Shown: positions 1-8,118 of the stretch, piece after piece
Layout of the letters: each line of letters starts with the position of its first letter
How positions within the stretch are numbered: the first letter of the stretch is position 1
Origin: Pantoea agglomerans NBRC 102470
GTDB taxonomy: Bacteria; Pseudomonadota; Gammaproteobacteria; Enterobacterales; Enterobacteriaceae
Length of the DNA stretch: 64,000 nucleotides
Reading direction: 5' to 3'
Assembly (NCBI RefSeq): GCF_001598475.1
Contig: NZ_BCZA01000005.1
Coordinates: 62,001 to 126,000, forward strand
The notes under the pieces: generated by a model
What the model was told of the DNA's origin: nothing
Databases searched by the model: none
The model's input: only the letters and a program-made list of their open reading frames with translations
Program-made: the position numbers and the translations under genes

Positions 1-136
1 GAATAATGACTTAAAAATCCGCCCTCACTTAAGAACTATTTTCGTGTCTTATCTAACGCTGTGAAATATATTAACCCCGTATTTCGCAGTAGGTATTTAA
101 TTTAAAACATTATAAAAAATGTATATTCTTTAATTT

Positions 137-556
137 TTAAATTCTCCTTTTTTTTCTCTTTCTTCTGGCAGCAACAACCTGATTCAGGAGTACAGCTTTC
201 TCATATTTTACCCTTTCCTCACGATAAATATTTTCCGCCTCTTCTTCATTATCAATGGCATAATGAATCATAAAGCGAAAGAAAAACGTGATCTCATGTT
301 CATAGCCAAGGTGCTGAATGATTCTTGGAGAACTCGATTTTAGAGCGTTTGAAAGCATAGATATGATCGTAAAACGATCTGCAAGATCTGTTTTAGATTG
401 TGGAAGGTAGTACTTAATGTAGTAGCCGACACAGAATAGCCACATATAGCGAATTATCTTGTCCTGTGAAAAACCTGATTTTTTTAATCTCTCAATGAAC
501 ATTTGTAAAAGCAAAAGTAACTTTTCTTCCCTTGAAAGAGCGTCTGTATGTTTCAT
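137..556 (-). CDS. Hypothetical protein, last gene of the recombinase operon
   Basis: A 139-aa basic protein I do not recognise. The ATG at 556 is preceded by AAGGA at good spacing, so I prefer it to the TTG at 583, which would add nine residues. The centre (about residues 40-95) is rich in aromatic and hydrophobic residues, and the C-terminus ends in a Lys/Arg-rich tail (RRKRKKRRI) that could bind nucleic acid. It lies about 95 bp after the coiled-coil gene at 652-1071, in the same direction, so it may be the fifth gene of the cassette or the first cargo gene. No membrane segment or catalytic motif is evident. It is probably a real gene, given its start signals and island codon use. Confidence 0.6.
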   Translation of the reverse strand: MKHTDALSREEKLLLLLQMFIERLKKSGFSQDKIIRYMWLFCVGYYIKYYLPQSKTDLADRFTIISMLSNALKSSSPRIIQHLGYEHEITFFFRFMIHYAIDNEEEAENIYREERVKYEKAVLLNQVVAARRKRKKRRI

Positions 557-651
557 AGATTGCGTCCTTGCAAAATTGATCAACCACTCCTTGGTTGTAT
601 ATACAAGATAACATATAATTTAAATTGCGCAACATCTGCGCAATCAAATAT

Positions 652-1071
652 TTAATCAGCATTCGTTTCCCTGTCTATCTTGGGCAACCCATTATTAAGT
701 TGTTCAAAACTGATTCCGTGATTTATAGCATTAAACTGCCATACAACAAACCTCTCTTCCAGACTCCTGAGCTCTTCTTCCAGAGTTTTATTTTTGAGTT
801 CGAGATTACGGATGCGCTGTGAGGCGATGTTTAAATTAGCTGGCCGCTTCTCTTCATCATTGCCAGACTTAATATTTTTCTTCTTAATGTTGAAAGCCAT
901 GACAATATCTTTGTGAAGCCCCAGTGACTGACGGGTTGGTCGCTTACCAATCAGAGGTTCAAGCCTGTCACAAAGATATTCCCATGAAAGCTTACCTGAT
1001 TTCTCACTGTCCCAACCTGCTATTGTGTTTTTAATTATGCTGATATCTTTATTATCTAGATGTTTAGCCAT
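652..1071 (-). CDS. Small coiled-coil protein of a recombinase cassette (TnpC-like)
   Basis: A 139-aa protein with a strong AAGGAGAG site before ATG 1071, 12 bp after the third recombinase. The N-terminal half looks helical and includes TRQSLGLHKDIVMAF, which could be a small helical DNA-binding domain. Residues about 80-110 (RIRNLELKNKTLEEELRSLE) have coiled-coil heptads. The C-terminus has WQFNAINHGI followed by LPKIDRE. A short coiled-coil protein after tandem tyrosine recombinases is the arrangement of Tn554 (tnpA, tnpB, tnpC). TnpC there is an accessory that affects transposition efficiency and orientation. GmtX of gamma-mobile-trio islands holds a similar position, but I cannot confirm that this is GmtX. 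The accessory role here is inferred from context. Confidence 0.7.
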   Translation of the reverse strand: MAKHLDNKDISIIKNTIAGWDSEKSGKLSWEYLCDRLEPLIGKRPTRQSLGLHKDIVMAFNIKKKNIKSGNDEEKRPANLNIASQRIRNLELKNKTLEEELRSLEERFVVWQFNAINHGISFEQLNNGLPKIDRETNAD

Positions 1072-1083
1072 ATGACTCTCCTT

Positions 1084-2913
1084 TTAATTATGATTAATCC
1101 TTTCATTTCCAATCAGTTCATTTCTGCTCGCGCCTGTGAGATTTTTCATATGTGTAAAATCATCACCCTCCAGTCTTACCAGCGCCCCGTCCTCAAGATT
1201 TTTGCTTTTGAGTAACGCTATCAAATCCAGAAGTCTTGCTTGAGTTTTTTCGTGATAGGCCGCCCACTTGTCAGCCCCGTATTCCTCTTCCATATCAACC
1301 TTTGCCTTTTCAAGAAGCTGCTCTGTGTAGGCCGCAGTAGCTTCCAGCCTGCCTAGCGAGGCTTTGTCCCCTTTCACGCACACATGATTGCTGCAATTGA
1401 TACAGTCCCTGAACTTCGTACACGGAGAGATTACGTAGTCATGAGTGCAGTAGCCGAACTCTGTCACGTGAATGGCTGCGTGGCCTGTATCTTTGACATC
1501 AATACGCCATGAAGGGTTTGCTATAGCTCTTGGGGTGGTGTTTTCTGGTTTAATGCCGATATTCTGTACACCATGCTTAACTGATTCCCGAACCTTCTCT
1601 TCCTGGCTGACGTGGTTATAGGTTCTGTTTTGTGTTTCCCTCACTCGTCCTGACCACTTAGCTAGTTCAAAATCTCCAAGCCCACCACGTTGTGCAATCG
1701 TATTGAGTAAGTGTCTTGCCTGGTGACTTCTGAGGGAAAGGCTATTCCCATTTGCCCCTATGTATCCGTGCCTGTCAAAAATTGTTTTAATAGAGTGAGT
1801 CCGGCGATACTCAGTGCTTCCCAGATTGGCGCTAACCAGAGTGGCAGTTGGTCTGAAAAGAGATCTTTGCGTCGTTAAACTTGCACTGAGCTGATACCGG
1901 AACAGAAGACATAGTGCATTGCTGTATCGAATGTTCTTTTCTTTATCGTACCAGGGAAAATCCGGGTAAAGCTCACGGCCCTTACCGGAAATCTCAATCT
2001 CTCTGGCATATGTGCGGGCGTTTTCTGAAAGAGTACTCAGCCTCCTGATAGCTATCTCAGCAACCGGAACCATGACTTCAGGTATCCATTTCACATTTCC
2101 ACCAAACCCCTTCACGGAATAGAAGCTCAGCCCGTACCTCAGCTTTCCTTCCCTGTCCGCCTCACGGATTTCACAATCAGCAGGGAGCGTCAGGATTTCG
2201 GTTACTCTGGAAGGTGCGCACATGAGCAATGCAAAGACGGAGCTTATGAACAAGTCCATTTCTGAAAGCTGATCGTCAGGAAGTGCGAAAATTTCAGCGA
2301 TAGCATTCAACGACTCTTCGTCAGGTAACTTTGCCTCACGGGCCTCTTGTGCAGTTTTAGTGAGCCTGTTGCTTGCTTCCTGCGCTCTGAGTGGGCTCTT
2401 CCAGAGCAGTGACTGCATGATCAGGAATTCTTTTTCTCTGAGAAATGAAACCAGTCCTTCCAGTACTTTACCGCAGGCATGCGCTACTGCTTTGTTGTAT
2501 GCGCTTCTTAAGGTGACAACGCACTGTTCCAGAACAGTGAGATTAACGTACTGAATATGACTCCGCCCATTGACCTGCAAGAGGGCTGCCTCAAGTGTTC
2601 TGAAAACGATATTCAGACGCTGATTGATTTTCTTGCCTCCATTCATGTAGTGGTAAAGGATATAGCTTTTAGCGAACTCAATAAAATTCTTGTCTAATGG
2701 CTCATTTACAATAACAGAGCTTTTTTTGACGCCTTTGACAGGGGTTTTAGTGAAAAGGAAAACTTTTGACCAGTTAACCTCCTCCCAGCTCACAAGGTCG
2801 TTTTTATTGAGAGTGAACCGACAGTAGCTCACAAAATCATCTATTTTCTGCGCGCAATATTTTTCCCTGCGCGTTTCGAGCACTTTTAACTTATCATTTT
2901 TAATATTATCCAT
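1084..2913 (-). CDS. Tyrosine recombinase/integrase, third of a trio
   Basis: A 609-aa site-specific recombinase of the tyrosine family, which cuts and rejoins DNA through a 3'-phosphotyrosine. Catalytic residues are visible: Arg236 in APSRVTEIL, His397 and Arg400 in SHQARH, Trp420 in KWSGR at the position of the second His, and the nucleophile Tyr432 in RTYNHV. After the catalytic domain comes a cysteine cluster (C489, C498, C504, C507, C512) that may bind zinc. The start at 2913 has GGAGGTG upstream and overlaps the previous gene's stop by 8 bp, which implies translational coupling. The length resembles Tn554 TnpB (about 630 aa) more than phage integrases. Family membership is secure; the target site is unknown. 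Confidence 0.9.
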   Translation of the reverse strand: MDNIKNDKLKVLETRREKYCAQKIDDFVSYCRFTLNKNDLVSWEEVNWSKVFLFTKTPVKGVKKSSVIVNEPLDKNFIEFAKSYILYHYMNGGKKINQRLNIVFRTLEAALLQVNGRSHIQYVNLTVLEQCVVTLRSAYNKAVAHACGKVLEGLVSFLREKEFLIMQSLLWKSPLRAQEASNRLTKTAQEAREAKLPDEESLNAIAEIFALPDDQLSEMDLFISSVFALLMCAPSRVTEILTLPADCEIREADREGKLRYGLSFYSVKGFGGNVKWIPEVMVPVAEIAIRRLSTLSENARTYAREIEISGKGRELYPDFPWYDKEKNIRYSNALCLLFRYQLSASLTTQRSLFRPTATLVSANLGSTEYRRTHSIKTIFDRHGYIGANGNSLSLRSHQARHLLNTIAQRGGLGDFELAKWSGRVRETQNRTYNHVSQEEKVRESVKHGVQNIGIKPENTTPRAIANPSWRIDVKDTGHAAIHVTEFGYCTHDYVISPCTKFRDCINCSNHVCVKGDKASLGRLEATAAYTEQLLEKAKVDMEEEYGADKWAAYHEKTQARLLDLIALLKSKNLEDGALVRLEGDDFTHMKNLTGASRNELIGNERINHN

Positions 2914-4426
2914 TTAACACCTCCGGGTTTGATTTGATTTCTTTGCACTTATTTATCACCTCTGATACTGCAATAATTGTTCTGTCCAGTATCTGTGTAG
3001 TCACAGGATCAGACACTATGCACTGAATCCTGTTACGCTCATCGAGTAAATATTCGAGTAATTTTTCATGCGGCCCTTCAACAAAAGGTCTGAAATGCAT
3101 GCAGGTGTAACAGGGGATGGGCACACATGCTGTGCAGGATTTGCAACTGGCGCATTGCCCTGACTTTTCACCAGTATTGATTCTGATATTGCCGCCGGGA
3201 TATTTATCCTCACTTTTGTTAATCAGCACTCCCTGAAACATCTTTGCATAGTAGCTAAGCTCAACTGAAACGGCATCTTCGATTTTATTTAAACTATCTG
3301 GACCTGACTGAACATAAACGCCTGTATACATTAAAGTGGAATGATCAAGTAATTCGCCTATGACGACTTCTCCATAACCTTCTCTGGCAAGCCGGGTTCC
3401 TAAGGTATAGCGAAACCGCCTGGCATTCATATTTATTACTTCACCCGTCCTTTCCGAGATCACGTTCTCTGTTGTAGCTATTTTTTTGAGCGTTTGAGTG
3501 CACTTTATCGCATAGGCATGAAGTCTGTCTGAAGAAAGAATCTCATGTAAATTCTCACACTCAACAACCCCCTCAAGCCTTTCCTGACAGACAAACAATG
3601 GTAATTCTAATATCTCCTTCTCAGAGAGTTTTCTACCGATCTGCTTGCTAAAACTCTCAGAAACAATACGTGCCTGCTCTTTAAATATGTTGAATAATTC
3701 ATCTGTAATTCTGAATCGCCTGAATGAGGCTCTATACTTCTCACCTTGCTTTATTCTGGGGATATTTATATAGCATTCGTTTATAGCTCTTTCTTTTATG
3801 ATATCTTTCGTTTTTATCTGTGTGATTTGTAAACTTCTTCTGCCCGTGTGAATGGTGATTAAAGCCATTGCCAGATCAGAATAGGATATCGTCCCCTTCT
3901 GGTATGCGCGTGAGACAGCATCGTAAAAGTTATCAAACTCCATGTCTGTCAGAGGCCCCTGGTAAGGGTCTCGTCTTTTAACCACCTCCCCCTTTTTATT
4001 GTCTTTTATCGTCCAGTTATCAACGAGGTCTACACAATTTTTGGTAATCCCCTCAAAACCTAGTTCATACCATTTTTTGATTAGGATTCTGAGACAAATG
4101 AGATCCTGATTCGAGAACTTATCACTTGATTTTGTTGTTAGCATTACAGCTTCGTCAATTGAATCAAAGCTCATAAACGAAATGAATTTCATGAAAACCC
4201 TGTTAATTTGCTTAACAGAACCAGGGCTGATTTCTTCTGCGAAATATTTCAGTGTATTCACATAGCCGAACCTGAGGTTGCCTGACAACCTTTTAGTGAC
4301 CTCACCCACATTCAGTTTTATATTTCTACTTAACTCCCAGAATTCATCATCCAATCCAAATGTGTAACTTTCATTTTTTGCATGAAAGATATCTCGATGC
4401 GCGTCCAGAAAATTTAATTTATTCAT
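2906..4426 (-). CDS. Tyrosine recombinase/integrase, second of a trio
   Basis: A 506-aa tyrosine recombinase. I place the start at ATG 4426, overlapping the first recombinase's stop by 8 bp; the longer open frame upstream reads through that gene in another phase. Visible catalytic residues are the first Arg in HTGRRS (R196 or R197), Arg339 in the ARRFRYT box, His362 in LLDHS and Tyr371 in GVYVQ. The box normally begins with His (HxxR), but here that position is Arg336, an unusual substitution. A dense cysteine cluster follows (C425, C428, C431, C434, C439, C442), probably a zinc-binding module. Overlap with both neighbours suggests the three proteins are made in fixed proportion and act as one complex. 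Confidence 0.88.
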   Translation of the reverse strand: MNKLNFLDAHRDIFHAKNESYTFGLDDEFWELSRNIKLNVGEVTKRLSGNLRFGYVNTLKYFAEEISPGSVKQINRVFMKFISFMSFDSIDEAVMLTTKSSDKFSNQDLICLRILIKKWYELGFEGITKNCVDLVDNWTIKDNKKGEVVKRRDPYQGPLTDMEFDNFYDAVSRAYQKGTISYSDLAMALITIHTGRRSLQITQIKTKDIIKERAINECYINIPRIKQGEKYRASFRRFRITDELFNIFKEQARIVSESFSKQIGRKLSEKEILELPLFVCQERLEGVVECENLHEILSSDRLHAYAIKCTQTLKKIATTENVISERTGEVINMNARRFRYTLGTRLAREGYGEVVIGELLDHSTLMYTGVYVQSGPDSLNKIEDAVSVELSYYAKMFQGVLINKSEDKYPGGNIRINTGEKSGQCASCKSCTACVPIPCYTCMHFRPFVEGPHEKLLEYLLDERNRIQCIVSDPVTTQILDRTIIAVSEVINKCKEIKSNPEVLNG

Positions 4427-5636
4427 AAGACACCCCACTGCGCTTTTGGAAAATAACTTTCTGAACTGCCAGGGCTGCTTCCTCTGATTTTGAAACGATA
4501 AACCGTCTGTTGTAGGTCTGTGCTGTTCCAGAACCCGGCTCCCAACCCATATGGTTGGAACGCATTTTCTCTTGCATCTCTTCACTCACATACTCGGTAC
4601 TTTCATCCATCAGTTTCGAAAATAAATAGTTCCAGGTATGTCTGAACTTATGTCCAGTCAACTGGCTTAAACCTGAGTCAATGCCTCTGAGTCTGTAAAT
4701 TATCTTATGGTATGAAGGAATAGACAAAGGATCGCCGCGTGTCTCTCCTTCTTTGTGCGTAATAAAAAGGTATCCATGCTTTTTCTTTCTGATGTTGGCT
4801 TTTCTTTCCCCTGTAATATAAGAATGTATAAGTCTGGTAAGTTCGTCAGACATAGGTAAATTTCTTTCAAGCGTTTTTACGAGGGGCTGATTGACTCTTG
4901 TGTCCTCAATACTGTCAGGTCTCCTTCTTACGAAAAGCATTTGCGCTGCAAAATCAATATCTTCTACTCTCAGGTTCAATAACTCGCCACATCTTATTCC
5001 TAATGAATGTAATATCGTGACTATGAGTTGATTTCTCTGGCGAACTTTTTTGTCGAATGGGTTGAATTCACATTGAGGATCAATAATAGAAAGAAGCATA
5101 TCTAGGTCTTCTTCTTCGATTGTTTTATAGACGTTGCCTTCTGAATTCCTGTATTTTATCTTCGGCCTTCTGGCTTTTATTTTTCGCACAAAGTAGGAAA
5201 TTTTCCTGTAGCCATCATCTATATTTCTAATAGTTAGCTGACACAACCATTCGAGATATTTTGCTATGGTCGTAAGCCGTATGTACTTTGTCGCACTGCA
5301 TACACCAAGTTGATGATCTTTGATACTAATTACTTTCGCAGTTCTCATCCTCTTCCCGACAAAATCCCGCAGAAGATCAATTTCGTTGTTATCCAGGAAT
5401 GTGGCTGTTTGAATTCGCTCTTCAATGTCTATGTTGTGTATAAAAAGAAACCGATAAAAAAGTGCGATACACCCTGCCTGAGTCTCAATTGTTTTTATCG
5501 ATTCACTACTGTTTCTCAGTTGTGTAGTAATAAATAAACATGGATAAAATACCGGAATACCTGTTTTCTTGTTTTTTATAATGCAATAGCGCTCACCATT
5601 TTTCATTTTAAACGTTTTAATACCAAATCTTTCCAT
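4419..5636 (-). CDS. Tyrosine recombinase/integrase, first of a trio
   Basis: A 405-aa tyrosine recombinase that opens the operon. It has an N-terminal SAM-like DNA-binding part (about residues 40-150) and a catalytic domain (about 170-390). Arg215 is in GIRCGELLNL, His329 and Arg332 in GHKFRHTW, His362 in NHMGW and the nucleophile Tyr375 in TYNRR, so the full catalytic set is present. ATG 5636 follows a GGAGAG-type site. Three tandem overlapping tyrosine recombinases occur in RIT elements (recombinase in trio) and, as pairs plus a small protein, in Tn554-like and gamma-mobile-trio elements. The sizes here (405, 506 and 609 aa) exceed typical RIT proteins as I remember them, so I do not assign a named family. 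Confidence 0.9.
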   Translation of the reverse strand: MERFGIKTFKMKNGERYCIIKNKKTGIPVFYPCLFITTQLRNSSESIKTIETQAGCIALFYRFLFIHNIDIEERIQTATFLDNNEIDLLRDFVGKRMRTAKVISIKDHQLGVCSATKYIRLTTIAKYLEWLCQLTIRNIDDGYRKISYFVRKIKARRPKIKYRNSEGNVYKTIEEEDLDMLLSIIDPQCEFNPFDKKVRQRNQLIVTILHSLGIRCGELLNLRVEDIDFAAQMLFVRRRPDSIEDTRVNQPLVKTLERNLPMSDELTRLIHSYITGERKANIRKKKHGYLFITHKEGETRGDPLSIPSYHKIIYRLRGIDSGLSQLTGHKFRHTWNYLFSKLMDESTEYVSEEMQEKMRSNHMGWEPGSGTAQTYNRRFIVSKSEEAALAVQKVIFQKRSGVSYE

Positions 5637-6041
5637 AAACTCTCCTTTTTTTCAGTTAAATTCTTTGCAAAATAAGTATAGGTTAAATATTCAAAAACAA
5701 TGACCTACAATAATTTTGCAAGAATATTTTATTAATATACCGCTTAATAACTGTCAATAAAGGATGGTACTAAATATTCTTTCCAAATGTTAATAAGGTA
5801 TATATTAGGAATATTCTATTTACCTGATACCTTCAAAACACTCTGTGCAGCTTGATACAACTAACTTCGCTTTATTTCCGTAAAGAATTTTGCAAAATTT
5901 AAGCTGTTTTGGCTTTTAATTCTTTCCATTTTATCGACAACTTTCACGGCATTAATTTTTAATAACACAACTATTTAACTAGTCAATACTTGCTTTTATT
6001 TTATAATTAGTTATATATAAATAAAAAATTAAGGAGAGTCT
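5637..6041. promoter_or_regulatory. AT-rich divergent intergenic region with palindromes
   Basis: About 405 bp between the divergent recombinase operon and the gene at 6042, with no gene that I can support. It holds a perfect 14-bp palindrome, AATTTTGCAAAATT, at 5886-5899, and related half sites at 5664-5673 (TTTGCAAAAT) and 5713-5721 (ATTTTGCAA). It also contains an inverted pair, AAGGTAT at 5795-5801 and ATACCTT at 5827-5833. This must contain both promoters. The palindromes are candidate operator or recombinase arm sites, which is an inference. Confidence 0.45.
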
Positions 6042-6449
6042 ATGATTGACATTAAAAACAACCTGGAAATTATGTGGATATACTTTCCTGAAAATGAAAA
6101 TGAAATCTTGCATGAATTACATGAATCATCTTCTTTCGAGTTCTACGAACGCTACCTATTGGAGTTATCAGCAAGGGAGTTCATTGATTTCTTCCAATAT
6201 TTATTAGACTACAAAATCGATAATAATCTTGATGATAAACATTCAATATCTCAGCTCATTAGCTATGGCTTTGATCAAAAATCCACTCTCGACGGAGAAC
6301 CACAATTCGAAAACTTTCAGTCTATTCAATCACGTGTTGCCGATCTTAGAAACGAACATTTAACCCAAAGGATTAAAAATGAACAGCAACTATTGGGTTC
6401 CAATATTGAACAACTAGCAGAAACCATAAAAAAGCAAGATAGGTTGTAA
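6042..6449 (+). CDS. Hypothetical acidic island protein
   Basis: A 135-aa acidic protein that I do not recognise. It starts at an ATG with AAGGAGAG upstream. The N-terminal part (about residues 10-60) is rich in aromatic and acidic residues (FEFYERYLLELSAREFIDFF), and the C-terminal third is a probable long helix (LRNEHLTQRIKNEQQLLGSN). It lacks a signal peptide and membrane segments. It is transcribed away from the recombinase operon and is followed by a hairpin. Low GC matches the rest of the island. No function can be assigned. Confidence 0.65.
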   Translation: MIDIKNNLEIMWIYFPENENEILHELHESSSFEFYERYLLELSAREFIDFFQYLLDYKIDNNLDDKHSISQLISYGFDQKSTLDGEPQFENFQSIQSRVADLRNEHLTQRIKNEQQLLGSNIEQLAETIKKQDRL

Positions 6450-6463
6450 TTCATTTATATGAA

Positions 6464-6488
6464 GGGCCATGCATATGATACATGGCCC
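6464..6488. terminator. Hairpin between convergent genes
   Basis: Inverted repeat GGGCCATG at 6464-6471 and CATGGCCC at 6481-6488, with a 9-nt loop, just after the gene at 6042-6449 and before the convergent gene ending at 6544. There is no strong T run, so termination is inferred from position. Confidence 0.5.
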
Positions 6489-6543
6489 CATTCCTATCGC
6501 TGTTAAATTAACCCTATAAAAATACGATTTATTTAAAATAATC

Positions 6544-6867
6544 TTACAACTTAAAATCCTTGAATTCATGTTCAGATTTAAATAAAAGGATCATTTTTGC
6601 CAAATTTTCAACATCTTCTTTCTGTTTAAATAAAGTCATCCATATTGAAAAGACCGCGTACTGTATTTTAAACTCAAGTTCAAAAATAGCAGATACTGCC
6701 CCCTTTATATTCCCTGAGAGATATTCTCCCAACCAGAAAGCAATGCTTTTAGAAAATTCATCATTACACATGGCTACAACTTCGTCATGTTCGAATTTTT
6801 CATCAAATGCTTGTTTATTCATGTCCGCGAAATATTTATTAGTGCTGATAAAATCATTCAGTTTCAT
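6544..6867 (-). CDS. Hypothetical island protein
   Basis: A 107-aa protein without recognised relatives. ATG 6867 has a GAGGG site upstream and lies 12 bp after the stop of the AlpA-type gene, so the two are probably cotranscribed. The sequence is acidic at the N-terminus and has a hydrophobic middle (AIFELEFKIQYAVFSIWMTLF, about residues 60-80), more like a buried helix than a clear membrane segment. Genes paired with AlpA-type regulators in P4-like islands are often accessory or defence-related, but nothing in this sequence shows which. Confidence 0.6.
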   Translation of the reverse strand: MKLNDFISTNKYFADMNKQAFDEKFEHDEVVAMCNDEFSKSIAFWLGEYLSGNIKGAVSAIFELEFKIQYAVFSIWMTLFKQKEDVENLAKMILLFKSEHEFKDFKL

Positions 6868-6879
6868 AATAAAGCCCTC

Positions 6880-7086
6880 TTAAAAGGTTTCGCTTCGTGA
6901 TTTAGAAATTAACATTTCAATCCATTCATCAATTTCACCCTCAATAAATGCCACCGCACGAGAGCCAATCTTGATAGGTTGAGGAAACTGCTTTTGATTG
7001 ATCAACTCGTAGATCCAAGAACGGCTAAAACCAGTCCTCTCAATCACAGCAGGTAAACGCATTAGTTTCGTATTTTGTGTTTTCAT
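6880..7086 (-). CDS. AlpA-family helix-turn-helix transcriptional regulator
   Basis: A 68-aa DNA-binding protein of the AlpA/phage-regulator type. It has RLPAVIERTGFSRSWIYELI as helix-turn-helix and QFPQPIKIGSRAVAFIEGEI with DEWI as the winged part, the classic layout for this family at its usual length. AlpA in E. coli activates the slpA integrase gene of CP4-57, and relatives in P4-like islands control integrase or excision genes. ATG 7086 follows GAGGAGAG. It is first in a short operon with the gene at 6544-6867. The target in this island is unknown; the divergent and neighbouring intergenic regions are the obvious candidates. Confidence 0.88.
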   Translation of the reverse strand: MKTQNTKLMRLPAVIERTGFSRSWIYELINQKQFPQPIKIGSRAVAFIEGEIDEWIEMLISKSRSETF

Positions 7087-7185
7087 GTTGCTCTCCTCGG
7101 TGCAGTTTCGACGAGAGCAAATGTAAGGGAAATATGGAGAGGAGGGTTAGTGCGACTCAAGACAACAGAACCGCTGAAGGATAGG

Positions 7186-8040
7186 TCAGTTAGAATCCGA
7201 GAGTTTCATAACCTCCGAAACTCTCATGTTTTTCAGGTGTAGGTTTCGATTTATGAAGAAGTTGAACTGCCTAATGAAATCTATGGTCGCAGCTTTCATC
7301 GCAAGGGGTCTGTCTGCGTCTTTGATATGGTAGTGCAGACGAATAACTGCCTCATCATCTTCGTCTGTGTACAAAAGTCTCGACAGCCTGTCGTCTGAAA
7401 GGCGTAGGTCATTCATTTTTGCCCACAGAAGCACGTCGAGCATTGCTATGAGCCGATAAGAGATAACCTTCTTAATTGTGCCGTAGCCGAAGCGCACAGC
7501 TCTTGACTCGTCAGCTTCAATCCCCTTCACGCGTCTCCATTGCGGAAGAGCTGATTTGATAGACTCTGCAATTTCATCGTCTGTACCACTGGCAAGGTCG
7601 ATTTCTAAAAGGACGGTGCTTTCACATATCGCTGACATAACCGTAGATACATATGCTTCATGGTGGGGAAGGTTGACGCAGTACTCGTCACTACCTTGCT
7701 CCCAAGAGAACAGATTGACCCGGAGACCAGTTACACTAAGTTGAGCAAGTCTGGTTATATCAGTAATGAAGACGTGAGGAACGCTTTGAAGAGTTTGATC
7801 ATCTTGCATGTAGTTAAGCTGTTCGGGCTCGAAGAGGAAAGGCTTCCCATTGAAGATCTGTCTCATGTATCCACCAAGACCGACCTTTTCCTCTTCAGTC
7901 GGCCATGGCTTAAAAAGAAGGGCTCTTGCCCATAACTCGTGGTATAGCGCATTGAGCGTTGTATCTTCAAAACTTTTATAGTTTTCTATGTTCAGCCAAG
8001 CTTTAACTGCTCTTGTATCCTCAGCAGACCAATTTTTCAT
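7186..8040 (-). CDS. Island protein of unknown function (possibly DUF6387)
   Basis: A 284-aa soluble protein. I choose ATG 8040, which has AGGAAAATT directly upstream, over the GTG at 8073. The N-terminus, MKNWSAEDTRAVKAWLNIEN, followed by a helical region, recalls the DUF6387 proteins found beside AlpA regulators in enterobacterial islands. I am recalling that family from memory and am not certain. No nuclease, ATPase or membrane motif is evident; the C-terminal quarter is rich in basic and hydrophobic residues. It lies 99 bp upstream of the AlpA operon on the same strand and is divergent from the DUF4062 gene, with only 78 bp between the starts, so the two may share regulation. Confidence 0.65.
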   Translation of the reverse strand: MKNWSAEDTRAVKAWLNIENYKSFEDTTLNALYHELWARALLFKPWPTEEEKVGLGGYMRQIFNGKPFLFEPEQLNYMQDDQTLQSVPHVFITDITRLAQLSVTGLRVNLFSWEQGSDEYCVNLPHHEAYVSTVMSAICESTVLLEIDLASGTDDEIAESIKSALPQWRRVKGIEADESRAVRFGYGTIKKVISYRLIAMLDVLLWAKMNDLRLSDDRLSRLLYTDEDDEAVIRLHYHIKDADRPLAMKAATIDFIRQFNFFINRNLHLKNMRVSEVMKLSDSN

Positions 8041-8118
8041 AATTTTCCTATTTGGTAATAAAGTTCGACTCACGATTAATGCCTATACTTATTAATAACC
8101 TGTCTGCTGAGAATTCAT

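Larger units (their letters stand above)
137..5636 (-). mobile_element. Five-gene recombinase cassette (three integrases plus two small genes)
   Basis: Five co-directional genes with 8-bp overlaps between the recombinases and short gaps after them. The pattern of three tyrosine recombinases and a coiled-coil partner resembles Tn554-type, RIT and gamma-mobile-trio systems without matching any of them exactly from memory. I could not identify element ends or a target duplication. The cassette may move independently or may be the integration module of the surrounding island. Confidence 0.6.

Noticed and set aside
652..1071. Naming this protein GmtX of gamma-mobile-trio islands
   Set aside because: The context is similar, but there are three recombinases and not two, and I cannot confirm sequence similarity.
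4427..4585. Upstream extension of the second recombinase to 4585
   Set aside because: It overlaps the first recombinase deeply in another phase; ATG 4426 gives the same 8-bp overlap seen at the next junction.
8041..8073. GTG start at 8073 for the 284-aa island gene
   Set aside because: ATG 8040 has a clear AGGA site; the GTG does not.
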